Notes under the pieces: model-generated
Databases searched by the model: none
Seen by the model: the letters and a program-made list of their open reading frames with translations, nothing else
Told to the model about the DNA's origin: nothing
Translations under genes and position numbers: made by a program
Origin: JAICWP01 sp035278025
GTDB lineage: Bacteria > Acidobacteriota > Terriglobia > Terriglobales > Acidobacteriaceae
Direction of reading: 5' to 3'
Assembly (NCBI GenBank): GCA_035278025.1
Contig: DATEJK010000016.1
Coordinates: 29,783-93,782 of the forward strand
Length of the DNA stretch: 64,000 nt
In this document: positions 39,563-49,030 of the stretch, one piece after another
Numbering within the stretch: the stretch's first letter is position 1
Layout of the letters: the number at the start of each line of letters is the position of its first letter

Positions 39563-41845
39563 CTATAGAGCAATCAGGCGGTGAGCGGCTATCAATGCCT
39601 GACCCAGGCTCAGGCCGCCATCTCCAGCGGGTACCTCGGCATGGGTGAACACTTCAAACCCTTTTGTGCGCAGCACCGCCTGTAATTGTTCCAGCAGAAA
39701 ACGGTTATGGAAGCTTCCCCCGCTCAGGCATACACGAGTCAGTTGCGTGCGCCGGCCTACGATTTCGGCGGCCCGGGCCAAGGCGTTTACCAGGCCATAA
39801 TGGAAGCGCGCGCTGATGATTCCGGCGGGCGTTGACTGCCGCAAATCCGCGAGCAATTCGGTGAACAGGAGGCGCGTAGTGAGGACCAGCCGGCCACCTT
39901 CCTGCTCGATTTCCAGTTCGTACCCCGTCGGAGCAGCGCCTGGATCCATAGCCATTTCCAGTTCGATGGCCGCCTGCGCTTCGTAGTTCACCTTCTGGCG
40001 AATCCCGGCCAGGGCGGCTACCGCGTCAAACAGGCGGCCACAGCTCGAGGTAAGAGGGGAGTTAACCTTGCGCCTCATGGCGGCCAACAGAACGTTCACC
40101 TTGGTACGGTCAAGCTGCTGCACGAATGGAATCTGGAAATCCAGGAAGCCCCGACCGAAGTGCCGATAGAGGTAACTGACCGCCATCCGCCAGGGCTCGC
40201 GCACCGCCGCCTCTGCGCCGGGCATCGGAATGTATTCCAGATGTCCAGCCCGCTCAAATCCCCGGTACTCCGCCAGGAGCAACTCCCCACCCCAGAAGCA
40301 GCCGTCGGTGCCGTAACCGGTTCCATCCAACGCTATGCCGATCACACGCCCCTCCAGCTGGTTTTCCGCCATGCAGCTGGCAATGTGTGCGTGGTGGTGC
40401 TGCACCCCCAGCAACCTGGGGTTCTGCTGCCGCTGCGCCCACCTGGTGGAGAAATAATCGGGATGAAGATCGTGGACTACAGCTTGCGGCTGGATTTCCA
40501 GAACCCTTTCCAGGTGCTCAATTGCCTCCTCAAAAAACCGGAATGCCTGCAGGTTTTCCAGATCACCCACGTGCTGGCTCAAGAATGCGTGCCGGCCTTT
40601 AGTCAGGCAGATGGTGTTCTTCAGCTCGCCCCCAACCGCCAGAACCGAGGGCACGTCCTGCGCCAGGAAGACCGGCACCGGAACGTAACCCCGCGAGCGC
40701 CGCATCTGGCGCACTCGCCCGCCGGAGACGCGCGCCACGGAATCGTCGCAGCGCAGAAGAATGTCGCGGTTGTGCACCAGGAAGAAGTCAGCCAGCCCGC
40801 GCAGCCGTTCCACGGCCTCAGCGTTGTCAATGGCGATTGGCTCTTCGCTGCGGTTGCCGCTGGTCATCACCAGCGCGGAGAACCTCCCTTCCTCCAGCAG
40901 CAGGTAGTGCAGCGGCGTGTAGGGCAGGAAAAGGCCCAGTTCGCGAGTGAAGGGGGCCACGGCATCGGGTATTGCACATGCATGCCGTTTGCGCAGCAAC
41001 ACGATGGGCCGCTGTGCTGAGGAGAGCACCTCACGCGCCGCCTGATCCAGTTCGCAAAAGTCCTCTGCCGCCTCCAAGCTGGGCACCATGACCGCGAAAG
41101 GTTTGTCCACGCGCCCCTTGCGCTCGCGCAAGCGTTCCACGGCAGCAGCGTTGGTCGCATCCACGGCCAGATGAAACCCTCCCAGGCCTTTGATCGCCAC
41201 CACCGCTCCATGCTTCAACTGTTCCGCCGCCTGGCCGATCGGGTCTTCAGCGGCTATTTCTTTTCCGGAGCAATCCCACAGTTCCACCTGCGGTCCGCAC
41301 TCCCAGCAGGCGTTGGGTTGGGCGTGGAACCGCCGGTCTCCTGGGTCTTCGTATTCCCGCCGGCATTGCGGGCACAGGGTAAAAAACCCCATGGAAGTGA
41401 GCGGCCGGTCATAGGGAATACCGCGGACAATGGTGAAGCGCGGCCCGCAGTTGGTGCAATTAATGAAGGGATACTTGTAGCGGCGGTCGCCAGGGTCGAA
41501 CAGTTCGCGCAGGCAGTCGGCGCAAATAGCCACGTCGGGCGAGATCAGAGTGCGAACGCCTTCCTGACCGTCAGTGGGGACAATCTCGAACCGGCGGTCG
41601 CCGTTGCAAGGCAGCTCGCGCACGCTCACCCCGGTAATGCGCGCCAGGGGCGGGCTCTGGACCGGCAGTCGCCTGAGAAAATCGTCCACCGCCTCGCCCG
41701 CGCCCTGCACTTCAATAGTCACCCCCGCGGCGGTATTGCGCACGCTGCCGCTCAATTGCCGCTCATGGGCAAGACGATAAACGTAGGGCCGAAAACCCAC
41801 CCCCTGCACGATGCCGGAAACAGCGATTTGCTTGCGTACCACCAT
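39563..41845 (-). CDS. hypF: Carbamoyltransferase for hydrogenase cyanide ligands
   Basis: 760 residues, full length. Acylphosphatase domain (VSGIVQGVGFRPYVYRL), two zinc fingers (CADCL...CTNCG, CPQCR...CWECG), a YrdC-like domain (AVVAIKGLGGFHLAVDA) and the Kae1-like domain with GVQHHHAHIASCMAE and GIALDGTGYGTDG. HypF makes carbamoyl adenylate and passes the carbamoyl group to the C-terminal Cys of HypE for synthesis of CN ligands of [NiFe] hydrogenase. Its ATG follows the hypB TGA without a gap, so translation is coupled. Confidence 0.97.
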   Translation of the reverse strand: MVVRKQIAVSGIVQGVGFRPYVYRLAHERQLSGSVRNTAAGVTIEVQGAGEAVDDFLRRLPVQSPPLARITGVSVRELPCNGDRRFEIVPTDGQEGVRTLISPDVAICADCLRELFDPGDRRYKYPFINCTNCGPRFTIVRGIPYDRPLTSMGFFTLCPQCRREYEDPGDRRFHAQPNACWECGPQVELWDCSGKEIAAEDPIGQAAEQLKHGAVVAIKGLGGFHLAVDATNAAAVERLRERKGRVDKPFAVMVPSLEAAEDFCELDQAAREVLSSAQRPIVLLRKRHACAIPDAVAPFTRELGLFLPYTPLHYLLLEEGRFSALVMTSGNRSEEPIAIDNAEAVERLRGLADFFLVHNRDILLRCDDSVARVSGGRVRQMRRSRGYVPVPVFLAQDVPSVLAVGGELKNTICLTKGRHAFLSQHVGDLENLQAFRFFEEAIEHLERVLEIQPQAVVHDLHPDYFSTRWAQRQQNPRLLGVQHHHAHIASCMAENQLEGRVIGIALDGTGYGTDGCFWGGELLLAEYRGFERAGHLEYIPMPGAEAAVREPWRMAVSYLYRHFGRGFLDFQIPFVQQLDRTKVNVLLAAMRRKVNSPLTSSCGRLFDAVAALAGIRQKVNYEAQAAIELEMAMDPGAAPTGYELEIEQEGGRLVLTTRLLFTELLADLRQSTPAGIISARFHYGLVNALARAAEIVGRRTQLTRVCLSGGSFHNRFLLEQLQAVLRTKGFEVFTHAEVPAGDGGLSLGQALIAAHRLIAL

Positions 41846-42526
41846 TCAGGTCACCATCTCGGCTCGAATAGCCGGCAGCGCCCGGCGACGGTCTTCGATC
41901 CATTCAAGCCAGGTGCTGAGTCCGGCTCCCGTCAGACAAGAGAGCCGCACCACGCCCATCCCGGGATGAATGCGGTGGGCATTGTCTTCCGCGGCTGAAA
42001 TATCGAAGGGCACATAGGGAAGCAGGTCAACCTTGCTGAGCACCAGAAGTTGTGATTTCAGAAAAATGGCGGGATATTTCAGCGGCTTGTCTTCGCCTTC
42101 GGTGACGCTGAGGACCACCACCTTTGCCGCCTCGCCCAGGTCGTAACTGGCCGGGCAAACCAGGTTTCCGACGTTCTCAATAAACAGCACATCGAACCGT
42201 TCCGGGGGCCACTCCGCCAGGGCCCGCTCGATCATCCGGGCATCGAGGTGGCAGGTGCCGCCGGTGGTGATCTGGCGCACAGGAAAACCGAAGCGGCGTA
42301 ATCGGGCGGCGTCATTCTCCGTCTGGATGTCGCCGGTTAGCACGGCCACCCGCGCGCGCGCGGGAAGGGCTTCCAGCGTGCGCTCCAGCAGCGTTGTCTT
42401 GCCCGAGCCCGGCGAACTGATCAGGTTCAGGCAGAGCACGCCCTGGGCGGCAAACCGGCGCCGCAACTCTGCGGCAATACCTTCGTTTTCGCTAAGAACT
42501 TTGCGCTTCAGGGGCACTTCGCTCAT
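41846..42526 (-). CDS. hypB: Hydrogenase nickel-insertion GTPase
   Basis: 226 residues. P-loop SSPGSGKTTLLERTL, GDIQTENDAARLRR, GNLVCPASYDLGE (metal-site Cys region) and NKVDLLPY-like LSKVDLLPYVPFD. Delivers Ni to hydrogenase precursor with HypA. It lacks the His-rich N-terminal nickel store seen in some HypB proteins. ATG 42526 begins MSEVPLKRKV, and its start overlaps the hypA 3' end by 35 bp. Confidence 0.95.
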   Translation of the reverse strand: MSEVPLKRKVLSENEGIAAELRRRFAAQGVLCLNLISSPGSGKTTLLERTLEALPARARVAVLTGDIQTENDAARLRRFGFPVRQITTGGTCHLDARMIERALAEWPPERFDVLFIENVGNLVCPASYDLGEAAKVVVLSVTEGEDKPLKYPAIFLKSQLLVLSKVDLLPYVPFDISAAEDNAHRIHPGMGVVRLSCLTGAGLSTWLEWIEDRRRALPAIRAEMVT

Positions 42527-42869
42527 AGTCCTCCATTTCCAGCGCTGCCAGCTCCAACTCATCGCCGCCCGCGAATTCCGTAGGGGCGCCTCCGCACCGC
42601 GGACAAGTCAGGTCGTAGTTCGCCACCGTAAATGTCAGGCCGCAAGCTGGGCACCGCTGCCGGCGCGGGCAGCTTTCGATCTCAAGCTCCAGCGGTTCCA
42701 GCTTGCTCTCGCGCACCAGCACCTCGAAGCAGAAGCTAAGTGCCTCCGGGTTCACGCCCGACAACTCACCCATCCGCACCCTTATCCTCCGCAAGCGTGT
42801 TCCCGGATGGCGCTGCGCTTCCCGGCGCGCCTCCTGCAACACCGAAGTGGCGATGCCGAGTTCGTGCAT
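42492..42869 (-). CDS. hypA: Hydrogenase nickel-delivery metallochaperone
   Basis: 125 residues. The Ni-binding start MHELGIA and the zinc site CPACG ... CPRCGG (two C-x2-C) are clear. ATG 42869 is set by MHE. Upstream in-frame residues are not native. Acidic C-terminal tail (ELELAALEMEDYERSAPE). Works with HypB. Confidence 0.95.
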   Translation of the reverse strand: MHELGIATSVLQEARREAQRHPGTRLRRIRVRMGELSGVNPEALSFCFEVLVRESKLEPLELEIESCPRRQRCPACGLTFTVANYDLTCPRCGGAPTEFAGGDELELAALEMEDYERSAPEAQSS

Positions 42870-42876
42870 AAGAACC

Positions 42877-43938
42877 TCAGCAGATGCGCGGCAACTGGTC
42901 GCCCGCCAGCATGTCCACAATCCGCACTGTGCCCAGCGCTGTCCGCATGGTCACGAGGCCTGGATTTTCGCTCCCGACAGTGCCGATGCCCTGCGCTTCC
43001 CTGCCCTGGGGATGGCCACGCATGGAACGAAGAACATTCTCTTCCGCGTCGGCGGCTACGATGGCGATCAGCTTGCCCTCATTGGCAACGTACATGGGAT
43101 CGAGCCCCAGAACCTCGCAGGCGCCGCGCACCTGTTCGCGCACCGGAACGGCGCTCTCCTCCAACTCGATTCCAACCTGCGACTGTCCGGCGATTTCGTT
43201 GAGCGCGCTGGCCAGGCCGCCGCGGGTGGGGTCGCGCAGGCAGCGGATCGCGCCCGTAACTTTCAGCATTTCGTGCACCAGTCCGTGCAGGGCGGCGCTG
43301 TCGCTAAGGATGGCGCTTTCGAATTTTAGGCCCTCGCGCTGCGCCATGATGGCCATGCCATGATCGCCGATGGGACCGCTCAGCAGAACGCGGTCGCCTG
43401 CCTGGGCCTGATTAGCCGAGAGGGTTACCCCGGGCGGCACCAGTCCGATTCCGGAAGTGTTGATGAAAAGCCCGTCGCCACTTCCCCGCTCTACCACCTT
43501 GGTGTCGCCGGTGACCACTTCGACGCCTGCTTCCTGCGCGGCTTGGCGCAGAGAATCAACGACGCGCCGCAACTCCGGCATCGAGAATCCTTCTTCGATG
43601 ATGAAGGCGGCGCTCAGGAACAGCGGCTGCGCTCCCCCCATGGCCAGGTCATTGACCGTGCCGTGAACCGCCAGAGAGCCGATGTCGCCTCCAGGAAAGA
43701 ACAGCGGCTTGACGATAAACGAATCGGTGGTGAAGGCTAGGCGGCAGCCGTTCACACTGACGATGGCCTGGTCGTCCAGGCGGGCCAGGGCGGCATTGTG
43801 AAAAGCGGGCAGAAACACGTCGCGAATCAGTTCGGAAGTGAGTCGTCCTCCGCTGCCGTGACCCAGCAGGACGCTTTCCCCGGCCGCCAGTGGAGCCGGG
43901 CAGACTAGCGTGGCCGCGCTTTTTGACAGTCTATTCAT
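42877..43938 (-). CDS. hypE: Hydrogenase maturation carbamoyl dehydratase
   Basis: 353 residues of the PurM/AIR synthase fold. LGHGSGGRLTSELI near the N-terminus (ATP site), AFTTDSFIVKPLFFPGGDIGSLAVHGTVNDLAM, and the C-terminal PRIC, whose Cys is carbamoylated by HypF then dehydrated to thiocyanate for CN ligand formation. ATG 43938 overlaps hypD by 8 bp. All functional residues look intact. Confidence 0.97.
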   Translation of the reverse strand: MNRLSKSAATLVCPAPLAAGESVLLGHGSGGRLTSELIRDVFLPAFHNAALARLDDQAIVSVNGCRLAFTTDSFIVKPLFFPGGDIGSLAVHGTVNDLAMGGAQPLFLSAAFIIEEGFSMPELRRVVDSLRQAAQEAGVEVVTGDTKVVERGSGDGLFINTSGIGLVPPGVTLSANQAQAGDRVLLSGPIGDHGMAIMAQREGLKFESAILSDSAALHGLVHEMLKVTGAIRCLRDPTRGGLASALNEIAGQSQVGIELEESAVPVREQVRGACEVLGLDPMYVANEGKLIAIVAADAEENVLRSMRGHPQGREAQGIGTVGSENPGLVTMRTALGTVRIVDMLAGDQLPRIC

Positions 43939-45046
43939 TCTCCCGCCTCGCAACCGGCTCCACCCGCCCGCGGTACTGGTAGTAAGCGGCGCAGGCGCCT
44001 TCCGTTGAAACCATGGGCGCCCCCAGGGGATTCCGCGGCGTACAGCGCCCGGCAAATGCCGGACACTCGGTGGGCCGCTTCAATCCCTGCAGCACTTGCG
44101 CGCTGATGCACTCGGCGGGCTCGAGCGCGCTGATATCCTGCAGACCAAAAACTCTCTCCGCGTCGTGCGATGCGAACACCGGGCGCAGGCGGAGCCCGCT
44201 CTGCGGGATGTTTCCGATGCCGCGCCATTTGCGGTCGCACACTTCGAACACCAGCCGAAGAATCTGCTGCGCCGCCGTGTTGCCGCGATACGTGACGGAA
44301 CGCGCGTACTGGTTCTCCACCACCGCCCGTCCGTCTTCCAGCTGCGCCACCAGCATGGAAACCGCCTCCAGAAGGTCCACCGGCTCGAAGCCTCCCACCA
44401 CGATGGGCAGGCGAAATTCGCGCGCCAGCTGCTCGTATTGCTGGTAGCCCATGACCGTGCATACGTGCCCGGGAGCGATGAGGCCCTGAACCCGGTTCTG
44501 GGGCGAGCGCAACAGCAGGCGGATAGCCGGCGGAACCAGCACGTGCGAGACCAGCAGAAAGAAGTTTTCCAGGCCCATCCGCCGCGCCTGCCACACCGCC
44601 ATCGCATTGGCTGGAGCCGTGGTTTCGAAGCCCACGGCGAAGAAAACCACTTTGCGTTGCGGCTCGGCGGCGGCGATCTTCACTGCATCCATGGGCGAGT
44701 AGACGACGCGCACGTCGCCTCCCGCGGCCTTCACCCGCAGAAGATCGGAATCCGAGCCCGGAACCCGCAGCATGTCACCGTAGGAAACCAGAGTGACCTG
44801 CGGGCGGGAAGCCAGCTCAATGGCCTTGTCAATAATCTCCAGCGGGGTGACACACACGGGGCAGCCCGGTCCGTGCACCAGGCGAATGCGCGGCGGAACC
44901 AGCTCATCCAGGCCGTAGCGCATGATGGTGTGAGTCTGGCCCCCGCAGATTTCCATCAGCACCCAGTCGCGGGTGGTGCGGCGGGCAATTTCGCTGGCCA
45001 AGCCAAGAGCGATTCGCCGGTCGCGGTACTCGTCTACATATTTCAT
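43931..45046 (-). CDS. hypD: Hydrogenase Fe(CN)2CO assembly scaffold
   Basis: 371 residues. Conserved MEICGGQTHTIMRYGLDEL, HGPGCPVCVTP, GFETTAPA, APGHVCTVMGYQQY and the Fe-S cluster region CPAFAGRCTPRNPLG...EGACAAYYQY. HypD with HypC assembles the Fe(CN)2CO unit. ATG 45046 starts MKYVDEYRD. The gene lies 189 bp downstream of hypC; no other gene fits between them. Confidence 0.97.
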   Translation of the reverse strand: MKYVDEYRDRRIALGLASEIARRTTRDWVLMEICGGQTHTIMRYGLDELVPPRIRLVHGPGCPVCVTPLEIIDKAIELASRPQVTLVSYGDMLRVPGSDSDLLRVKAAGGDVRVVYSPMDAVKIAAAEPQRKVVFFAVGFETTAPANAMAVWQARRMGLENFFLLVSHVLVPPAIRLLLRSPQNRVQGLIAPGHVCTVMGYQQYEQLAREFRLPIVVGGFEPVDLLEAVSMLVAQLEDGRAVVENQYARSVTYRGNTAAQQILRLVFEVCDRKWRGIGNIPQSGLRLRPVFASHDAERVFGLQDISALEPAECISAQVLQGLKRPTECPAFAGRCTPRNPLGAPMVSTEGACAAYYQYRGRVEPVARRENE

Positions 45047-45235
45047 CTTTGTAGGGCGAGCGCTGGGCGGGGCAGAGAGCAACCGGGTGCCCGCATCGCG
45101 CCCTTCCCTCCTGCAACCACTCTATTTGGTGAGGACACAACCAGCGGTGACGGGGGTCACAGGAGGGGGTGATGCGAGTGCGCCTGGCCGCTAAAACCAG
45201 CCGCTTGGCGCGTTTGATTGGGCCCGGCTGGGGCG

Positions 45236-45490
45236 TCAGATTTCGGGCGGCGTCAGCTCCTGTTGCAGCACTCCCATCCCGCTCAGCGCCTCATAAGTGC
45301 GTTCCGCCTCCTGCCGGTCCACGCAGCTGATGGCGAACCCCACGTGCACCAGCACATAGTCGCCCACGTCCGCCTGAGGCACGAATTCGAGGCAAACCTG
45401 GCGCACGATGCCGCCAAACTCCACGCGGCCAGTGCGCACCCCATTAACCCTGCTGGTTTCCACGATCTTGCCGGGAATCGCCAGGCACAT
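45236..45490 (-). CDS. hypC: Hydrogenase assembly chaperone
   Basis: 84 residues, the usual size. Begins MCLAIPGKIVE with the essential Cys2, then GDYVLVHVGFAI. Carries the Fe complex with HypD. ATG 45490 is fixed by MCLA; upstream in-frame codons are non-native. First gene in the minus-strand order hypC-D-E-A-B-F. No hydrogenase subunit lies in the window. Confidence 0.95.
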   Translation of the reverse strand: MCLAIPGKIVETSRVNGVRTGRVEFGGIVRQVCLEFVPQADVGDYVLVHVGFAISCVDRQEAERTYEALSGMGVLQQELTPPEI

Positions 45491-45702
45491 TTTCTTTCTC
45501 CTGTCTGCAACGTTAGCGCCTTTATGGCCCCCTGTCATGGTCATGCGTCACACATCGCTGGGAAACGGGCCACCTCCCAAGCCATCCATCGGGCGAGCTG
45601 GAGTCCCGCCCTCGCCGTCGCGGATGGACGCGGACTAGCACAGATTCAATCATTGCCTTTCGTGCCGCCGCTGGAGCACAATGCCTCTCCACAGCTCACG
45701 CC

Positions 45703-47145
45703 ATGATGAAGCGCTTATACCTGCTCGCCTTCACTTCTCTGCTTGCAATCTCGGTTTTCGGCCAATCACAAGCCTCGGAACCGGCTTTCGATGTTGTCAT
45801 CCTGCACGGGCGCGTAATGGACCCGGAATCAGGCCTGGACGCGCTGCGCAATGTGGGCATCAACGGCCACCGCATCGCCGCCGTCACGGAAGACGGAATT
45901 CGCGGCCGCAAAAGCATTGACGCGCGCGGCCTGGTTGTGGCGCCCGGCTTCATTGACCTGCACTCCCACGGGCAGGATGCGGAAAATTACCGTTACAAGG
46001 CCATGGACGGCGTCGCCACCGCTCTGGAATTGGAAATCGGCGTGGCTGACACGGACCAGTGGTATGGGGAGCGCCAGGGCAAAGCACTCATCAACTATGG
46101 CGCCACCATCGGTCACGTTCCCACCCGCATGCGCCTGATGGGCGATTCCGGCACCTTCCTGCCTCACGACAAGGCCGCCACCACCGTAGCCACGCCCCAG
46201 CAGATCGCGGAAATGAAACGCGACCTGGAGCATGGCCTGGCGCGCGGCGCGCTGGGCGTGGGCTTCGGCATCGGTTACGTGCCGGCGGCTACCCGCTGGG
46301 AGATCATTCAGATGTTTGGCGCCGCGGCCGAATATCACGCTCCCGCCTTCGTACATCTGCGCAACGGCAACGATCCCGACAGTCCCATGGCTTCGCTCGA
46401 GGAGGCCCTTGCCGCGGCCGAAGTCACGGGCGCGTCCCTGCACGTGGTTCACATCTCCAGCACCGGCCTGCGCTCTACCCCGCTCATGCTGGCCTCCATG
46501 GAAGGCGCCCGCAAGCACGGGCTGGATGTCACCACCGAGTGCTATCCCTACACCGCCGCCATGACCGACCTGGGCTCGGCGATTTTCGCTCCCGGCTGGC
46601 AGCAGGGCATGGGCATCAGTTATCACGACCTGCAGTGGGTAGCCACCGGCGAGCGCCTTACGCAGGAGACTTTCGAGAAGTACCGCAAACAGGGCGGCAT
46701 GGTCATCATTCACGCTATTCCCCCGGATATAGCGCTGCTGGCCGTTTCCAGCCCGCTGACCATGATCGCCAGCGACGGCCTTATCGTGAACGGCAAAGGT
46801 CATCCCCGCGGCGCCGGCACTTATGCCCGCGTGCTCGGCTATTACGTGCGCCAGCAGCACGCCCTTTCGCTCATGGACGCGCTCCGCAAAATGACCCTCA
46901 TGCCCGCTCAGCGCCTCGAAGGGCGCGCTCCCATGATGAAGAACAAAGGCCGGGTGAAAGTCGGCGCCGACGCCGACCTCACCCTCTTTGATCCCCAGCG
47001 CGTCATGGATAAAGCCACCTATGAGAAAGTGGCCTACTCCGAAGGCATCGAGTACGTGCTGGTGGGCGGCGTACCGGTGGTCAGCGCCGGCAAGTTGGTG
47101 GAAGGAGTCACTCCCGGCCAAGCCATCCGTGCTCCCCTACAGTAG
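45703..47145 (+). CDS. Exported N-acyl-D-amino-acid deacylase-like amidohydrolase
   Basis: 480 residues. Signal peptide (LYLLAFTSLLAISVFGQSQ), then the amidohydrolase fold: VILHGRVMDPESGLDA, APGFIDLHSHGQD (metal-binding H-x-H), HLRNG, LHVVHISSTG, ECYPYTAAMTDL and a C-terminal composite beta domain (VKVGADADLTLFDP). D-aminoacylases and dihydroorotase-like enzymes of this family use Zn. The catalytic Asp expected in IASDGLIVNGKGHPRGAGT is present. Substrate not determinable; likely periplasmic degradation of N-acyl-D-amino acids or peptidoglycan fragments. Start may be 45703 or the adjacent ATG 45706. Confidence 0.8.
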   Translation: MMKRLYLLAFTSLLAISVFGQSQASEPAFDVVILHGRVMDPESGLDALRNVGINGHRIAAVTEDGIRGRKSIDARGLVVAPGFIDLHSHGQDAENYRYKAMDGVATALELEIGVADTDQWYGERQGKALINYGATIGHVPTRMRLMGDSGTFLPHDKAATTVATPQQIAEMKRDLEHGLARGALGVGFGIGYVPAATRWEIIQMFGAAAEYHAPAFVHLRNGNDPDSPMASLEEALAAAEVTGASLHVVHISSTGLRSTPLMLASMEGARKHGLDVTTECYPYTAAMTDLGSAIFAPGWQQGMGISYHDLQWVATGERLTQETFEKYRKQGGMVIIHAIPPDIALLAVSSPLTMIASDGLIVNGKGHPRGAGTYARVLGYYVRQQHALSLMDALRKMTLMPAQRLEGRAPMMKNKGRVKVGADADLTLFDPQRVMDKATYEKVAYSEGIEYVLVGGVPVVSAGKLVEGVTPGQAIRAPLQ

Positions 47146-47270
47146 TCAGGCCCAGTGATGCCCCTGTGGGGACAGGCGCGCCGCCAGTCCGGGCCAGCGT
47201 AGCTCGCAGAAGCCTCCGCAGTTTCGGAAGGGCGCAGCTTTAGCTGCGCCGTATTGGCGCCCTTCTCCCT

Positions 47271-47330
47271 TGTCATCCTGAACTGGGCGACCGAGCGCTA
47301 GCGAAGAAGCGCAGTGAAGGACCTGCTTGC
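47271..47330. repeat. Dispersed TGTCATCCTGA repeat copy
   Basis: TTGTCATCCTGAACTGGGCG ... AGTGAAGGACCTG upstream of the YgfZ gene. A related copy (TGTCATCCTGAGCGCAGC ... GCAGGACCTA) occurs after the M16 peptidase gene, and a shorter one near 60688. An intergenic repeat family well known in Acidobacteriota and others. Confidence 0.6.
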
Positions 47331-47381
47331 CTTCCCGCTCCCGCGCCTGACCCATTCCCCCCGGTATAATTAAGAATTCGC

Positions 47382-48437
47382 ATGTCTTCGACCACTTCAA
47401 CTGAGAAGCTGGCTAGCCTGGGGCTCCGCCGGGGAGAATACGGCGGCGCCGAGACCGCCCTGGTTTTCTCCAACCCATCAGCCGAGTTCTCTGCCCTGCG
47501 CTCGGCCTGTGGAGTTTACGACCTGGGTTGGAAGCGCTATTTCACGATTGGGGGCCGCGACCGCGTGCGCTGGCTGAACGGCATGGTCAGCAACAACGTC
47601 CGGGACTTGGCCGCCGGCCACGGCGTTTACGCTTTTGTGCTCAATCCCCAGGGCCACATCCTAGGCGATCTCTATATCTACAGTCGCGGCGATCACTTTG
47701 CGCTTGAGACCGACGCCGCTCAGGCGGAAAAGCTCCATTCCCACCTCAAACGCTTCATCATCATGGACCAGGTGGAGTTCAAGCCCGCCGAAGCGCTTAC
47801 CGGGCTCGGCCTTCAGGGCCCCAAGGCAGAGGAGACTCTGCGCCGCGCCGGAGTCGAGGTCCCGCCTCTGCAGCCCCTGCAGTTGGCCGAGGTGCAATGC
47901 GGAAGCATGCAGACCACCCTGGTCCGTGGCGATCACCCGCTCTCATCCAACTACCAGCTGTGGGTAAATTCCGGCCAGGCGATTACCCTCCGGGACGCGC
48001 TGCTCCAAGCCGGCGCTACTCCCGTGGGCGCCGAAGCTCTGGAGCTGGCCCGCATTGCCGCCGGAATCCCGCGCTACGGCCAGGACATCCGCGAACGCGA
48101 CCTGCCCCAGGAGACCGGCCAGGTGCGCGGCCTGAGTTTCACCAAGGGTTGCTACATTGGCCAGGAAATCGTGGAGCGCATCCGGGCACGCGGCAAGCTC
48201 CATCGCGGTTTTACTGGGTTCCGAATTGTGGAAGGGCCGCTGCCCGCCGCCGGTTCCAAGGTTCAAGCGGGCGGCAAGGATGTTGGGGAAGTCACCAGCG
48301 CGGCCATGCTTCCAGCCCGGGAGAAAGAAATCGCTGTAGCCCTGGGTTACATTAGAACTGAGGCCGGCGCCCCCGGCACCGCGGTCGAACTAGGCGCCAC
48401 AAGGGCCCAGGTTGAATCCTTGCCCTTTACGTTTTGA
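47382..48437 (+). CDS. ygfZ: Folate-binding protein of the YgfZ/GcvT family
   Basis: 351 residues. Family hallmark KGCYIGQEIVERIRARGKLHRG (K-G-C-Y-x-G-Q-E) is at about 256-277, plus the N-terminal RVRWLNGMVSNNVRDLAAGHGVYAFVLNPQGHI. YgfZ/IBA57-like proteins aid assembly of some Fe-S enzymes. It is not the T-protein of glycine cleavage because the KGC motif is present. ATG 47382. The DUF1844 gene follows at 24 bp. Confidence 0.9.
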   Translation: MSSTTSTEKLASLGLRRGEYGGAETALVFSNPSAEFSALRSACGVYDLGWKRYFTIGGRDRVRWLNGMVSNNVRDLAAGHGVYAFVLNPQGHILGDLYIYSRGDHFALETDAAQAEKLHSHLKRFIIMDQVEFKPAEALTGLGLQGPKAEETLRRAGVEVPPLQPLQLAEVQCGSMQTTLVRGDHPLSSNYQLWVNSGQAITLRDALLQAGATPVGAEALELARIAAGIPRYGQDIRERDLPQETGQVRGLSFTKGCYIGQEIVERIRARGKLHRGFTGFRIVEGPLPAAGSKVQAGGKDVGEVTSAAMLPAREKEIAVALGYIRTEAGAPGTAVELGATRAQVESLPFTF

Positions 48438-48460
48438 GTAGCTGGAAAGATGCGAATTGT

Positions 48461-49030
48461 ATGGCCGAAAAGAAACCTGAATTCACCGTAACCGACCGCC
48501 GCCTCTTTACCTCGGAAGGCGAATTGCGCCCTGAGGCCGACGAGGAGCAGCCCGCGGCTAAACCGCCATCCGAAGCAAAACCGGCCACCGAGCAGACCAA
48601 AGCGGCGGAGCCCGCGCCGCCAACACCGCCTCCGCCCAGCGCTGCCGAGCAAAAGGCTCAAGCGGACGCTTACTCTCAGTCCACCCGCGACCTCGACGCC
48701 CGCCTGAAGCGCGAACTCGGCTCCGCTCAAGCCCAGGACCTGCAGATTACCTTTGAGCGCTTCCTCGCTTCCCTGTATATGACCGCTCTCCTGCAACTCG
48801 GCCTGGTGCAGGAGCAGGGAGGGCGCCCCCAGATAGATCTGCTCGGCGCCCGCCAGACCATAGACACCATTGAAATCCTCAGAGAAAAGACCAAGGGCAA
48901 TCTAACCTCGGCGGAAGAAGGCTTTCTGCAGAACGTCCTCTATGAGCTCCACATGGCCTACATCGAGGTCACCAACGCGCTGGCGCGCGGCGTTCAGGCT
49001 CCGGGACAGCCTGGGCCCAAACAGCAATGA
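48461..49030 (+). CDS. DUF1844-domain protein
   Basis: 189 residues. The first 80 are charged and Pro/Ala-rich (e.g. PAPPTPPPPSAAEQKA), probably disordered. The C-terminal domain FERFLASLYMTALLQLGLV...IDLLGARQTIDTIEILREKTKGNL is DUF1844, a small helical domain of unknown function frequent in Acidobacteriota and deltaproteobacteria. ATG 48461 is preferred to 48434. Its TGA overlaps the next ATG (ATGA), so it is coupled with the metallohydrolase. Confidence 0.8.
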   Translation: MAEKKPEFTVTDRRLFTSEGELRPEADEEQPAAKPPSEAKPATEQTKAAEPAPPTPPPPSAAEQKAQADAYSQSTRDLDARLKRELGSAQAQDLQITFERFLASLYMTALLQLGLVQEQGGRPQIDLLGARQTIDTIEILREKTKGNLTSAEEGFLQNVLYELHMAYIEVTNALARGVQAPGQPGPKQQ

